Below, in pieces: positions 11,585 through 21,399 of a DNA stretch of 32,821 nucleotides; within the stretch, counting starts at the first letter, position 1; each line of letters starts with the position of its first letter. A program made the translations under genes and the position numbers. The notes under the pieces are model-generated. The model was given only the letters and a program-made list of their open reading frames with translations, made no database searches and was not told the origin of the DNA. The DNA is from Cymbomonas tetramitiformis (taxonomy: Eukaryota > Chlorophyta > Pyramimonadophyceae > Pyramimonadales > Pyramimonadaceae): contig LGRX02010128.1 of the NCBI GenBank assembly GCA_001247695.2, positions 1 to 32,821 on the forward strand, read 5' to 3'.

Positions 11585-14500
11585 CTAATTCTTGAAGACA
11601 GATCCGGCATCTGTGGTTTGCGAGGGATAGAATATTCGGGGCAACCCCTCTCGCGGGCGAACCTGGCCAAACAAAAAATACACCCGTCAAAATTCTCCGA
11701 GAACTCAAACTCCTTGCCTCTCTTCAAACCAACTCACAACACGGGACTATGCAGTCAACTCACCACGTGGTAGAAACGTTCTGCCGCTGACTTGCCGTTG
11801 TCCGAGATGGAGGTCTGGCCTGGAGTGAAAAAACTCTGTGTTCCGTACTTGGCAGTGAGATGATTTGATTTGTCCACAATCGCGATGTCCTTCTTCCAGC
11901 AATCGAAGTTCGCGTGGCCCTGAGTGGACTCCTTCACGGGATCGCCCTGCAGTTTGACATTGTGGGGCGCCTGCTGCCGGAACGCGCACAGTCCTGGGAC
12001 GGTGTGCCGAGAGTACTGGTCCAGCGAACACAGAAGCATCTTGTCCTTAGCAAGCGGTCGGTTGTCGAGGCCTGTGGCGTGCTCGACAGCACGGTCGTTG
12101 TGCTGCGCCTCGGGGATAAAGCCACTGTGCATTACTCCACAAACCAAATCCCCTCAACACAGCACTGGGCGAGCACTGGTTGTCGTGCATAGTCGAATTG
12201 AATATTTTCAACGTTTACTTGTGGGGAAGTCGGACATCTGTAAGTAAAGTGCGCGCAAGGCTTCCGACTAAAATATGTATGAAGGCAAAAACGAAGAAAC
12301 CATCGGGTATGTGCACCTGTATCCGGGGATTTGAGACGTGCTCTTGACGGTGCCCTTTTGGAGTTCTGCTGTCGAGGCCCTCTGTGCCGGTGCAACCGAC
12401 AGACACTCAAGTTAGCCCCAAAAAGCATCACAAATAATGCAGTCACAGTGGCCCCTGACCAGGGGCCGACTCACCTTGGTAATTTCACTTTCATGCTTGG
12501 CGCTGTTGGCTAGTGGATCGCTTCCATACGCTCCGTGGTTCTGCGCATAGGTAGTCAGGCCGTTGAATGGAGGATTCAAAGTCCTTTGGATCACCTTCCT
12601 CCTCCCATCTGGTCCCGAAGCTCCAGGGCTGGTGGGTAGCGATCGTGGTCGAAGGTTTCCAGCCGCTGCCCGGCCTCCCACCTGAGACAAAGTAACGGTG
12701 AGCCGTCGAGCTACGGCATATTGCATTTTGTTTCGCCTGTGAGCTGTGCTCTTCTGAGGAAAAGTTTGTAGCAACGAGTGTTTCTTCAAAGTAAAACCAT
12801 ATTCTAGCACCGAAATCAGGCGAATTCTGGTAAGCTTATTAGACTAAGCTCAGATTGCTCCCGGCGCAACAGAAGGGCCCAATGTAGGCTCCAGTGAAAC
12901 GACGCGACGAGCTGAATTCGAAAAGACAACAGTGCTCCTGCAATCTTCGATTTTGCTGCTCTTGTCGAAGATAAATAGTGCTCTCGGTCGAAAATCTAAA
13001 GTGCTGTACTCGTTGTGAGTAGTCGCCCCGTCGACAACCCGGTAAAAGCGACTCTCAGGAAGGCTCACCTGCGGCTCCTGAACCACCATACTAGTGTACT
13101 CTGAGTAAAATCCAAGTTCCGCTTCCCCAGGATTCTTGTTTCTCATTTTACCGGATGCAGAGAGACTTTGAGCAGCTATGTGTGTGGCGAGTGTGGGCCG
13201 GAGGTTCTCAGTCAACGCCTGCAACATCCAAAGGGTTAAAAGTCATTGATGCGAGTACCAGGGGCACAGCCGAAGCAACTTTGACCCGACCAACATTTTC
13301 AGCGCATCCTGAAGCTTCGTCGGCACAGCGAAACCGAAAGACCACTCACGAAATAGTAATTTACACCAATTCGGGACTTACGTGGGCTTTATCGGCGTGC
13401 TTCTTGGTCTCTTGCACCTCCTCCTTGTAAGTCGTTGAAGCCACAACCCTGAGGACCCAGCAGCAAAAGGAATCATCAACTGAACTAAATACGCACCGTG
13501 CGAACGAAATGCGAGGACCAGGAGCGAGGCATTCCGCCACATTGCTCAAGAATGCTGGGGGGGTACAGGACGGAGATCGAGACTGGAACAGGCATACGGT
13601 TTAGAAAACTGATACATTGTATGCAATTCACAGTTCGGTAACAGTAAACAAAAAGCCCAACCGTTTATTAGCCTCAAACTCGCCACGCGGAAGAGTCTGC
13701 CACATCCCGCTGTTGTGCGCGGCTTGCTCTTTTGGGGGTCTATAATCTCCAGACTTAGCCTACACGAAAAAACATTCCCAAAAACAATTTAAAAGGTTAC
13801 CGGGGAAACGATGCAGACTGTTCCAGCGGTTAATGTCTACGCCGCCGAAAGTGCTCTATTGCATTGGCTACCCAAAACCCTCAAGCATCGCTGCGTTTGA
13901 TCTATGCTTCAAAGATTCTTTACTCGTTTGGATATTCAGGCGCGCACGTTTCTCTATGTCGGGCTATTTTCATCCAAGTTCAGAAGCAGTCCATATTGGG
14001 AATGGACAGCAAGTGCAACAACACGGATGGCCTTTCTCCAGCGTCAGAAGTGCGCACCGTTAAACTAGTATTGTATTCTGATTTGTAAGGGTCATCATAA
14101 ATTTCACTCACCCTTCGCTGTTTGCAACCAAGGCAGCGCACACAACGACTCAGCAAACGAACACACCATACGCGTGCCAATGCAAGGGAAGGGACGGGGG
14201 AAAGCCGGGGGAAAGGTGTATCCCTCAAACAATCAGAACGCATTGCAAGAAAGGGCGGAATGTACCCACTACCTCAAACAAGACAGCACGGCTGGACGCG
14301 ACTTCACTTTGACTGACGAAAGATTCTAACATTTGCGCTGCACCATATGTGGGAACGTGCAAATCCGCTTCTTCTTCTTTCAGGGAAACATGGTTTCATC
14401 TCAAAACTCTGTAGCTAAGCCATTTTTCCGCCAATAAACTATCCCTGATGAGAGCAACACGGTTTGTTACAGACCGGTACTCCAAGGAGAGGCGAAGTGA

Positions 14501-14723
14501 GACGTACTTCCAGGGTTGCATCGTCGGCGTGCCTTCCAATATGAACCGTACTTCCCTTGGTAGGAAGCTGAATGCTGTGTGTAGTTGGGATGTATCCCGC
14601 GTAGCCAGGGATTCCAGAATCGACACGATAGCTCATCATACTTTTGTTTCCAGCCTGTCCGATTCCTTTGTGATGGTTATCCATCCCGATGCCTTTATGG
14701 TAAATTCCCGCCATTCCGACCAT
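11585..14723 (-). CDS. Ten-exon gene, putative ciliary microtubule-associated protein
   Basis: Exons on the minus strand: 14723-14552, 14376-14273, 14117-14058, 13759-13662, 13448-13382, 13218-13069, 12681-12475, 12368-12317, 12152-11764 and 11662-11585. Together they make 1,377 nt, or 458 residues plus TAG. Every intron is GT-AG and all phases agree; donors such as CAC|GTAAGT, CAG|GTGAGC and AAG|GTGAGT are strong. The first junction (GGAA|GTACGG) is the weakest. Residues 37-46 read GIPGYAGYIP and residues 312-317 HSGFIP. Short G-Y-x-G-[YFH]-[IV]-P motifs of this kind are known from FAM166/CIMIP2-like and other axonemal microtubule inner proteins. The C-terminus ends RIFYPSQTTDAGSVFKN. There is no signal peptide or membrane segment, and the protein is rich in Gly, Pro, Lys and Tyr. 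The flagellar role is inferred from the motif only. It is divergent from the EF-hand gene. Confidence 0.72.
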
Positions 14724-14835
14724 CTCTGCTTCACGAAGCAAAAAGGGAGTATTTAACACCACAAATTCCAAGGTCGAATATGCAGTTTTAAATTATCTTG
14801 ATCCGCTTGCACAACAAACGAACCTCTCTGGTCCG

Positions 14836-15084
14836 TTAGCTCTCAAGCACCTCACAAGAAAGCAAGCGAAATGAGATGTAGACCCAAGTTGGTTGGGTAT
14901 GGGAGCGATGTGAAGCTGAACTCCAAAAGAATCGTAGTGTTAGCCCTGCTTCGCTCTCAAAATAAATCGATGCTGTCTGAATATTTGGTCCGTCAGATAA
15001 AGTCAATTCAATCGGAGCATCGAATTTCAATTTCCCGATAGAAGCCGATTTCAATTTCCCAAGCAGCCAAGCGCACAACTTCAT
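14836..15084 (-). CDS. Small ORF upstream of the ciliary-type gene
   Basis: An 82-codon frame on the minus strand starts at ATG 15084 and lies just 5' of the ten-exon gene on the same strand. It contains a short internal duplication, GKLKSASIGKLKF, from a repeated AATTTCAATTTCCC tract. It has no domain I recognise. It might be an upstream ORF or 5' leader of the neighbouring transcript, or chance. Confidence 0.15.
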   Translation of the reverse strand: MKLCAWLLGKLKSASIGKLKFDAPIELTLSDGPNIQTASIYFESEAGLTLRFFWSSASHRSHTQPTWVYISFRLLSCEVLES

Positions 15085-15310
15085 TTATATGATTTTGATT
15101 ATTATGAATAATTGAATATGAAATAAAGTTTGGGGATCGTTCGATTTGCCGATTTCAAGTCGTCCGCGGGACCGCGACCACATTTGCCGCGTGTCGTTTG
15201 CACGGCCTGCATTCAATACACGCTGGATACACGTAAGATGTAACCCGCTGGAGTCTGTACTGAGCCTGCAGTGTCAAGTACAAGTACGAACTACGAAGTA
15301 GATGTTTCAT

Positions 15311-15351
15311 CGCGTCCACAATTGATCATCTGAAATGATCGCGTGGACGCG
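15311..15351. repeat. 41-nt two-tier inverted repeat
   Basis: A perfect 9-bp outer stem, CGCGTCCAC (15311-15319) with GTGGACGCG (15343-15351), encloses a second 6-bp stem GATCAT (15324-15329) with ATGATC (15335-15340). It lies in the intergenic region between the two divergent genes. It could be a protein-binding site or a small structured RNA; no function is assignable. Confidence 0.7.
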
Positions 15352-15520
15352 TGCTCACCTGCTCAGATCGAGATGGGTCGTGGGCTCGTGGCTCGTGGCT
15401 CGTGGGTGCCTGCTGCCTGGCGTGGGTGGTAATTTTAACCCTCCCGTCTCCGACGGAGCGGAGGGCCCGGCCCCTGCGGCGTCGTCATAGTCACACTCGG
15501 GGCCGCGTGCATCCGTGCAA

Positions 15521-15541
15521 GCCGCGGGCGAAGCCCGCGGC
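15521..15541. repeat. Perfect GC-rich hairpin
   Basis: GCCGCGGGC and GCCCGCGGC form a perfect 9-bp stem around a 3-nt GAA loop, in a locally GC-rich patch. No thymine tract follows, so a polymerase III or bacterial-type terminator is not supported. Confidence 0.8.
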
Positions 15542-15646
15542 CGTGAAGCTCCCAGAATCGAGAATGGAAGTTAGTGACATTGTGATTGTCATCAACGTCG
15601 CCTGTATCATGTATCTTGTATGGCCTGTTTTGTAACAATTACTGTA

Positions 15647-15883
15647 TGACAAAACTGGACAATCGTCGCACACTTCTCCAGAACTACGACGTTCTGCGGC
15701 AGATTGATTCCATATTTTACATTTTGATTTCGTACAAGTTTGTGGGGAGTCATTTGACCGTCAGCGTCACGTCACAGTAAATCGAAATCTAAATGTAAAA
15801 TATGGAATCAATCTGCCGTAGAACGTCATTCTCTCATAGTTCTGGAGAGGTGTGCGACGTTTTCTGAGTTTACAGTTTTGTCA
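15647..15883. mobile_element. 237-bp foldback MITE with TA target duplication
   Basis: The ends are TGACAAAACTG and its exact complement CAGTTTTGTCA, each flanked by TA (15645-15646 and 15884-15885). The pairing continues inward for roughly 85-100 bp, including TCTCCAGAACTA and CAGATTGATTCCATATTTTA on the left against their complements on the right. A small loop of about 40-50 bp remains. The right arm carries a few insertions, so the element is diverged. A TA target duplication with terminal inverted repeats fits a Tc1/mariner-type nonautonomous element. There is no ORF, so mobilisation would need a transposase from elsewhere. A transcript would fold into a long hairpin. Confidence 0.8.
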
Positions 15884-16248
15884 TAAAAACGAATTTCCTT
15901 CTTCTGTCTGTTTCACTAGCGACTACTTGTACAATAGGGCCGCGTCCCCCGCTTGCAACATGCAACAGTCCAATTCAATCTAATGAAGCGAAGACAGCAA
16001 TTTCGCTTGTTTCGGTCGAAACACAAGTCAGAACAGTCACGAGCATTGTTTATTTTCTTGAAAAGAGCCACCTCACTCAGAGTTTCTGTTGCTGAAGTAC
16101 AACAGTGAAACGTGTACACGTGTAGATATCTCTAATCCACTTGAATTTACGCTGAATTGGAGGTGCTGCCTTGTACGCATTGAACGCTGGTGCTATTACA
16201 GGCTCTTCGTATTATTTTATTCAGCTCACTCAATCCAACACGGGAGTG

Positions 16249-16257
16249 AATATATAG
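16249..16257 (+). promoter_or_regulatory. Candidate TATA element
   Basis: AATATATAG lies about 37-45 bp upstream of the chosen ATG of the EF-hand gene at 16294. The spacing would allow a very short 5' leader starting near 16280. No other core promoter motif is visible; this is a positional inference. Confidence 0.3.
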
Positions 16258-16293
16258 TTATCGCTTCACTGGTCAGTGTCAGACTTTCACAAA

Positions 16294-19191
16294 ATGGGTG
16301 GAAACGCGAGCCGTTTGGACGAGGGAAAACGTTCGACCAGCCCATCCGGTCATGTCCCCGATGTATTCTCAGTGTTGTACGAATACCTTTCATCGCGTCG
16401 CACACGATGTCTTGAACTGTTTCGCGAATTCGACAAAAATCGCAGCGGTTACCTTGACCGGCGGGAGCTTACGAGCCTCGTCCTGCGAATGATGCCTGAA
16501 GTCAAGCGTCGGGACATCCGATATTTCCGCTCGATGATGGACATTGACGGTGATGGCCGAGTCTCTTTTCAAGAGCTGAACGAAGTCGTGAAAGAATGTA
16601 GGCACGCTGGCTCGCTGGCACGCAGTAAACAGGAGATGATGATTGACCTAAAACGTGACCTCCGCCGGCTCGTGCGTAATAGCCGCCGCGAGGCCGTGAG
16701 AGTTTTCAACGAGTTTGACGTGGACCGTAGTGGCTTTCTGGAGCACAGTGAGGTTGTTCGAATGATTCGATTTCTCAAACCACAAGTGACAACCGCGGAC
16801 CTCCGATATGTTATGGCGAATCTTTACCTGGTCGACCTCGATGAGGACGGTCGGATATCGGTGGAAGAAATGCTGAGCGAGTTGGGTTTCGAGGATGAAC
16901 ACGGATATCCTGAGCCCGAACCTGAACCAGAGCCTGAACCTGAACCTGACTTTGCACCGGCGCCACGGTATTCTGAGCCGGAACCTGAACCTGAATCGGA
17001 AGAGGAGGAGGAGCAACCTGTCCCATACAGACAGATGGAACCTCCCCCCGTTGCTGATTATATACAGAAGCCAGTCGTAGAGGTCGAGACAGTACCCGAG
17101 CGGAAAGAGATATCAACCCAGTCTCAGCCGAAGTCTGCGAAGGAAGAGCTTCGTCAGGCTGTGGCAATTCACAAGGAGTATGAAGACCGGCTCCGAGCGG
17201 CCATGAGCATAGCTCAGGAAGCGATGGGTGCTGAAGCAGACGAATTACGTAGAGACGCTCGCCGGCTGAGCGATTTCAACAAAGAGTTGGACATGTTATC
17301 TGAGAACATTAGCAGTACAGCGTTGAACATGGAAGAGGAGCTCAAAGTTGGATTTTCCAGAATCCGGGCCGCCGTTGATGCAAGAGAAAAGGCTTTGCTC
17401 TCGCAGGTTCGTCTGTATATCAAATCAAATACAAGCATGCATATAATTCTGGTCACCTCTGCAAGTAGTGTTGCATGGTCCGTGGAACTCTTGCTCCCCG
17501 ATGCGCGGAAAGCGAATGCACCTTCAATCCAATTCGGGGAGCCCTGGGGAAGTTGAACTGAGCATCAGCCTATCTGCAGGTTGCGGATGTTGCCGCTGAA
17601 AGGCTGGGAGTGGTTCGGGCGCAAATTGAACGAACGAAAACTACAGAGGCCGAAGTGGGTTCTGTCCTCAGCATTGCGGAGTTTGCCCTTCAGGTACAGC
17701 CTCTTTTCAAACGGTCAACTCGCACAATTTGTACGTGTTTTGTATGATACGCACGATGTTTGGCACGACACTTGAGACCTGAGAAAAGCTCTTCGTCGTG
17801 CTTCCGCAGGAAAAGGACCCATATTTCGTACTCCAACAAAGCGATAAATTCGAAACTCAGTGTGAAATGTTGCGCGTGTCAGGTGTGATAACTTTTCTAT
17901 GTTTATTCCGGCGTAAACTTCAAATCTGAGACGACAAATGGACGCTGTTTGAATCGGTTCATAAGTCTTTCAAAATGGCCCGAATGCATTTCTTGTGTTC
18001 TCATCGGTTTGTATCTATTGTGACACCGCAGGCAGAGCCAACATGGTGGAAGCCGCAACAACGAGCGAGTTCGGTCTGTTTGTTGACTTCGATGATGCGA
18101 TCGTTGAGCTTGGAAACTGTCTTGAGTTTCTTTCCACGAGCGGGCAAGGCGTTGCCGGAGCTCTTCGGGGTGGAGCAGCCCTTAACACACTCAAAGACGT
18201 GTTCTTCTCTTTGGACCAGAATAGGTGCCACCCCGAATCATGAGTTCTTATATATTGAACTCTTAGGTTAAAGTGAAAAATAACGTACAGGGGGTTCTAT
18301 AGAATTTCACCATATATGTGTGGACAACCTTGCCAACTCTTCTCTCTCCTCGCGCCTGCTCTTCGGTACGGTCACTTGTCGAATACTTTTCTCGTTGGGA
18401 GCTTAAAATTGTTTGCGCTTGATGTGCAGGGAAGGAAAGATCGACAAGCGTTCGCTCATGGACACGCTACAAGGGGATCGTCGTATATCTGATCTGCTCA
18501 AGATGCCGGTGAACATGTCTGGTGATGGCAGAATGTCTGAGAGCTTCGAGGACACATTCAGGAGAATCGATATGGAAGCGATCCGCACTATAAGCTGGCC
18601 AGAATTTGCATCATATTTCGGTCAAACTGGACACGGTGGTGCACCGGTAAAAAGTCGCTACGCTAAGAGCAAGGTATGCCTGCGCTCAAGTAGCTTACTG
18701 TGTTTGTTCTTCAATTGCATTGCTACTACGTGGCTTCCTGAGTGCTCTGGCTGAATTTTTGCTGACTTGGAATGTGGTACTTGACTCAGGCGGAGTTAGT
18801 CAGAGACTCCCAGCGCATGACAGACGAAATTACGATGAAGGACAACATGATAGAGGATGCGACGAGGGAGTCCGAGCGCCTGGCTACACTTTTGCAAAAA
18901 GCTGAGAGCTTCTCTGCACGCCAAGCTACTACACATGAGCACAGCCTCTCAAAGTTGAGGCACGAAAAAACCGCCCTCCAGGCTGAATTTGATGCCAAAC
19001 TAAAAGCTATTACTGAAGAAAATGCTGCAAAACAGGCTGACTTTGAGATGCGACTCCAACAAGCCCTAGAGCGTTCGGAGGCTGTGCTAATGCGAGACCA
19101 GGAACCTCAAGCTAGTGTCAGTGCTAGTGGCTTCAAGGGGAGCCGAAGACGAAATAGTCGTACCACGATGCCCCCAATTCGAGGCACGTAA
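16294..19191 (+). CDS. N-myristoylated EF-hand / coiled-coil protein, six exons
   Basis: Exons 16294-17406, 17580-17693, 17810-17882, 18032-18224, 18430-18673 and 18790-19191 give 2,139 nt (712 residues plus TAA). All five introns (116-205 nt) are GT-AG with consistent phases. I start at 16294, not the in-frame ATG at 16276, because it gives MGGNAS, a classical N-myristoylation signal. Four canonical EF-hand loops lie at residues 47-58, 83-94, 142-153 and 181-192, each with acidic position 1 and Glu at 12. A Pro-Glu tract spans about 206-235. Coiled coil spans about 280-430, resembling the helical region after TRIM B-boxes. A degenerate EF-hand pair lies at 495-506 and 545-556; the first has Ser at position 12. 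A final coiled coil covers about 580-680. Likely a calcium-responsive membrane-anchored scaffold. No catalytic domain is present. Confidence 0.85.
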
Positions 19192-19214
19192 ATGACGGAA
19201 TACATTTGCACAGA

Positions 19215-19220
19215 AATAAA
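19215..19220 (+). terminator. Polyadenylation signal of the EF-hand gene
   Basis: AATAAA begins 24 bp after the TAA stop at 19189-19191, giving a short 3' UTR. This supports the last exon chosen. Confidence 0.65.
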
Positions 19221-19266
19221 ATGTCGTTTTTGAACATATATAGAGAGTACTCCCTGTTACTGTTGT

Positions 19267-19599
19267 GTGAATCTTGCTGCTCGATGTTGTATATTACACT
19301 GCTGCTCTGCGTTGTATTGTATGTGTAGCTTGCGGCTTTTTAGAGGTTTTTGTACCGTAGATCGATCAGTAGTTTCTAAACCTTTAGATCGAGATATTCC
19401 AGATCCCTGTGAATTCAGGGAGTATGTCAGACACAATTCCGCCTTAGCTCCCACTCCCGCCAGGCACGATTATTCTAGTATGTTCTGCGATATCCAAGGG
19501 AGACATCCGACCCCCCCGCTTGACCCGAAAGGTATGTCTGAGGAGAACCGGAAAGTATGTTCAAGGGGGGAAGTGATTGGCGCACCTATACTGATTTGA
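19267..19599 (+). CDS. Unidentified ORF upstream of the methyltransferase fragment
   Basis: A 110-codon plus-strand frame. Its second half (about 19380-19540) reads like real protein, with DIPDPCEFREYVRHNSA and HDYSSMFCDIQGRHPTPPLD. The first half, over leucine/cysteine-rich bases, looks like chance. It ends at a TGA at 19597. It could be an earlier exon of the methyltransferase-like gene that follows on the same strand, but I see no pair of splice sites that joins them, and I do not recognise the family. Confidence 0.3.
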   Translation: MNLAARCCILHCCSALYCMCSLRLFRGFCTVDRSVVSKPLDRDIPDPCEFREYVRHNSALAPTPARHDYSSMFCDIQGRHPTPPLDPKGMSEENRKVCSRGEVIGAPILI

Positions 19600-19953
19600 T
19601 GTCTAGAATCGGCGCGATTACTTCCGAAGGTGGGTCAGAATAAACGCGCAGGCGCGGATATCCTATAGTAATCGCGCCTGGCGCGATTATTCTAAATTCG
19701 GCGCGATTGATCACGCGGCGCACGAATTCTTTAACACACACACACATATATATATGCCCCACCTTATAGATACAGTTACAGCGAGATTACACCTAGGCAT
19801 GGTATCGATTGTTTGATATTCTGATACCATCGATTAATCGGAATATCAGAATCGATTGATAGTTATTTTTGCACTCTCAGAATATTGGAATTGATCGATT
19901 GCTCCGCCCGAAAATCAGAATTGAATGATGACCATTTCGAAACATCAGAATCG
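19600..19953. repeat. GCGCGATTA and CAGAATCGAT repeat cluster
   Basis: GGCGCGATTA-type motifs recur near 19463, 19610, 19680 and 19701. A perfect 10+1+10 inverted repeat, TAATCGCGCC-T-GGCGCGATTA, lies at 19669-19689. A CA/TA microsatellite follows at 19735-19755. From about 19800, degenerate copies of ATCAGAATCGATTGAT in both orientations run to the methyltransferase fragment. No coding sequence is supported. Confidence 0.65.
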
Positions 19954-20306
19954 ATGTCCGATTCCTCACCCAACTGGATCTTGGATGCCGGGTGCGGGGT
20001 TGCGACCGCCACCGTGGCTGCGCTCCGGTGCGGCCTCAACGCCGTCGCGTTCGACAATGATCCCGACATGGTGCAGTTCAGCGGCTCGGGAACATCAATA
20101 AGGAGCAAGACGGGGATACGGAATGCATGTCCCTGGAGGAGACTACTAAACTCCTCAAAGAACAGGAAGATGAGGAACGGAAGCGAGAGGAAGCGGCCAT
20201 CCTGAAAGATCTCGAGGAATCAGTGGACGCACCTGTAGCACCTGTTGCACCTGCACTGGAGGCGGCGGAGGCTGGCGATGAAAAAGCAGAATCGATGGTC
20301 GAATAA
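19954..20306 (+). pseudogene. Frame-broken SAM-dependent methyltransferase C-terminal fragment
   Basis: From the ATG at 19954 the product reads SSPNWILDAGCGVATAT and then LRCGLNAVAFDNDPDM. This is a class I S-adenosylmethionine-binding motif I (D-x-G-x-G) followed by the acidic motif II strand end. The pattern resembles the C-terminal SAM-binding part of DNA adenine/cytosine N-methyltransferases, in which the target-recognition part comes first. Near 20080-20095 the protein signal shifts frame and continues RLGNINKEQDGDTEC. It then runs through a Lys/Glu-rich helix (from the ATG at 20127) and an APVAPVAPA linker to a TAA at 20304-20306. One inserted or lost base would join the two frames. The N-terminal half is missing or buried in repeats, so I call a pseudogene; a sequencing error is possible. 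Confidence 0.55.
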
Positions 20307-20650
20307 TGCGAATGCTAGTCTTGAACATTGAATACATGCAGATATCGCGTACTAGATTGTGACCACGGTGTAGACCACCAATTTTGAACATTAAATAAAC
20401 ATCTGTACAATTGAATTAGACACCGCGTCATTTTGTATCTTGTTTATGCCTTGAATTCTTGCATATGCTTGCGAATTGTAAAATGCTTGTCTTGAACCTT
20501 GAAAAACGCAGTTACCGCGTACTAGATTGTGACCGCGGTGTAGACCACCTTTTCTGAACATTAAATAAACATCTTTACAATTGAATTAAACATTTCGTCA
20601 TTTTATATCGTGTGTATACCTTGAATTCTTGCATGTGCTTGTGAATTTAC
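20307..20650. repeat. 170-bp tandem duplication of a 3' tail
   Basis: Two head-to-tail copies with a 170-bp period share GCGTACTAGATTGTGACC (from 20347 and 20517), GGTGTAGACCACC and ATTAAATAAACATCT. The block starts directly after the methyltransferase stop codon, and each copy carries an AATAAA. It is probably a duplicated 3' UTR with two polyadenylation signals. Substitutions between the copies show it is not very recent. Confidence 0.85.
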
Positions 20651-20832
20651 TATAAACACTCATGTGTGTCTAACTGTCTATCTATTATCCACATCGGCAG
20701 CCGCGTTTATACTTGCGTCTCAAGTTTCGTCGTGATACACGGTATTTTCATACGAACTTAGAATTATTTAGCTGTCTATACTTAAATTGAAAAATGACAT
20801 TACATGATGTCGTTTTCATCAAATAGCGTGTT

Positions 20833-21018
20833 ATGCTGGCATATCGACAGGTAGAGGATGCATACCAGCGAAAACAAGGAATCACTGTACTGGACAGACA
20901 TGATTCCGTGGAGCTGCTGTTACCTTGCGCGTTCATCGGGACCAAGGCATTATTCTGTGCAATTGATGATGAGCACTACCATGTGGTTCACCTGGTGCGT
21001 GAGATCAGAAGCAAGTAG
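20833..21018 (+). CDS. Short unidentified ORF or exon
   Basis: A 61-codon frame with ATG at 20833 and TAG at 21016. It reads well as protein (VEDAYQRKQGITVLDRHD, then AFIGTKALFCAIDDEHYH) and contains no low-complexity sequence. I do not recognise it. Upstream is AT-rich, and an overlapping frame continues at 21019-21315. It may be one exon of a gene whose other parts I cannot place, possibly including the exon at 21912. Confidence 0.25.
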   Translation: MLAYRQVEDAYQRKQGITVLDRHDSVELLLPCAFIGTKALFCAIDDEHYHVVHLVREIRSK

Positions 21019-21399
21019 ATGGGCACTGAATCCCTGCTTTCTCGAGGTACGAGTGTTCATCCCTTTTCGTGTGCTGCACCCTGCACGTGTCATTTCGCAA
21101 CTGCCATGCCTGCAGCCAAACTCGCATTGGGTTGCAAGTTGTTGACGATAGATACGGTATGGGGTTGTCAACCAAATGAACGAACCGAGCAGGCCTTCCA
21201 TGCCCACCACCGCGACGGAGAGTGGCCAGGTGCTTATATACTGCACGGCTTCCCCGTTATGTACGCCAGCCGTGATGCCATCTTGTCACCAAGCCACCCG
21301 TCGGGCGGGCTATAATTACATCCTATATGTAGATAGGCAGATATAATGGATAGCATCCCATAGCGAACCTGTCTGGCTCGTCGATTCGTTTTCGAACCT
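21019..21399. other. Unassigned stretch
   Basis: A 98-codon plus-strand frame (21019-21315) and an overlapping minus-strand frame are both open and have no recognisable motif. No repeats are evident. Confidence 0.3.

Noticed and set aside
13800..13850. A possible extra exon of the ten-exon gene before CCCCG|GTAACC
   Set aside because: Its only phase-compatible frame gives 12 residues of no evident character, while the 14117-14058 exon joins 13759 directly in phase.
16390..17167. Minus-strand ORFs rich in Arg/Phe and Val/Gln opposite the EF-hand gene
   Set aside because: Shadows of the Pro-Glu and EF-hand coding sequence.
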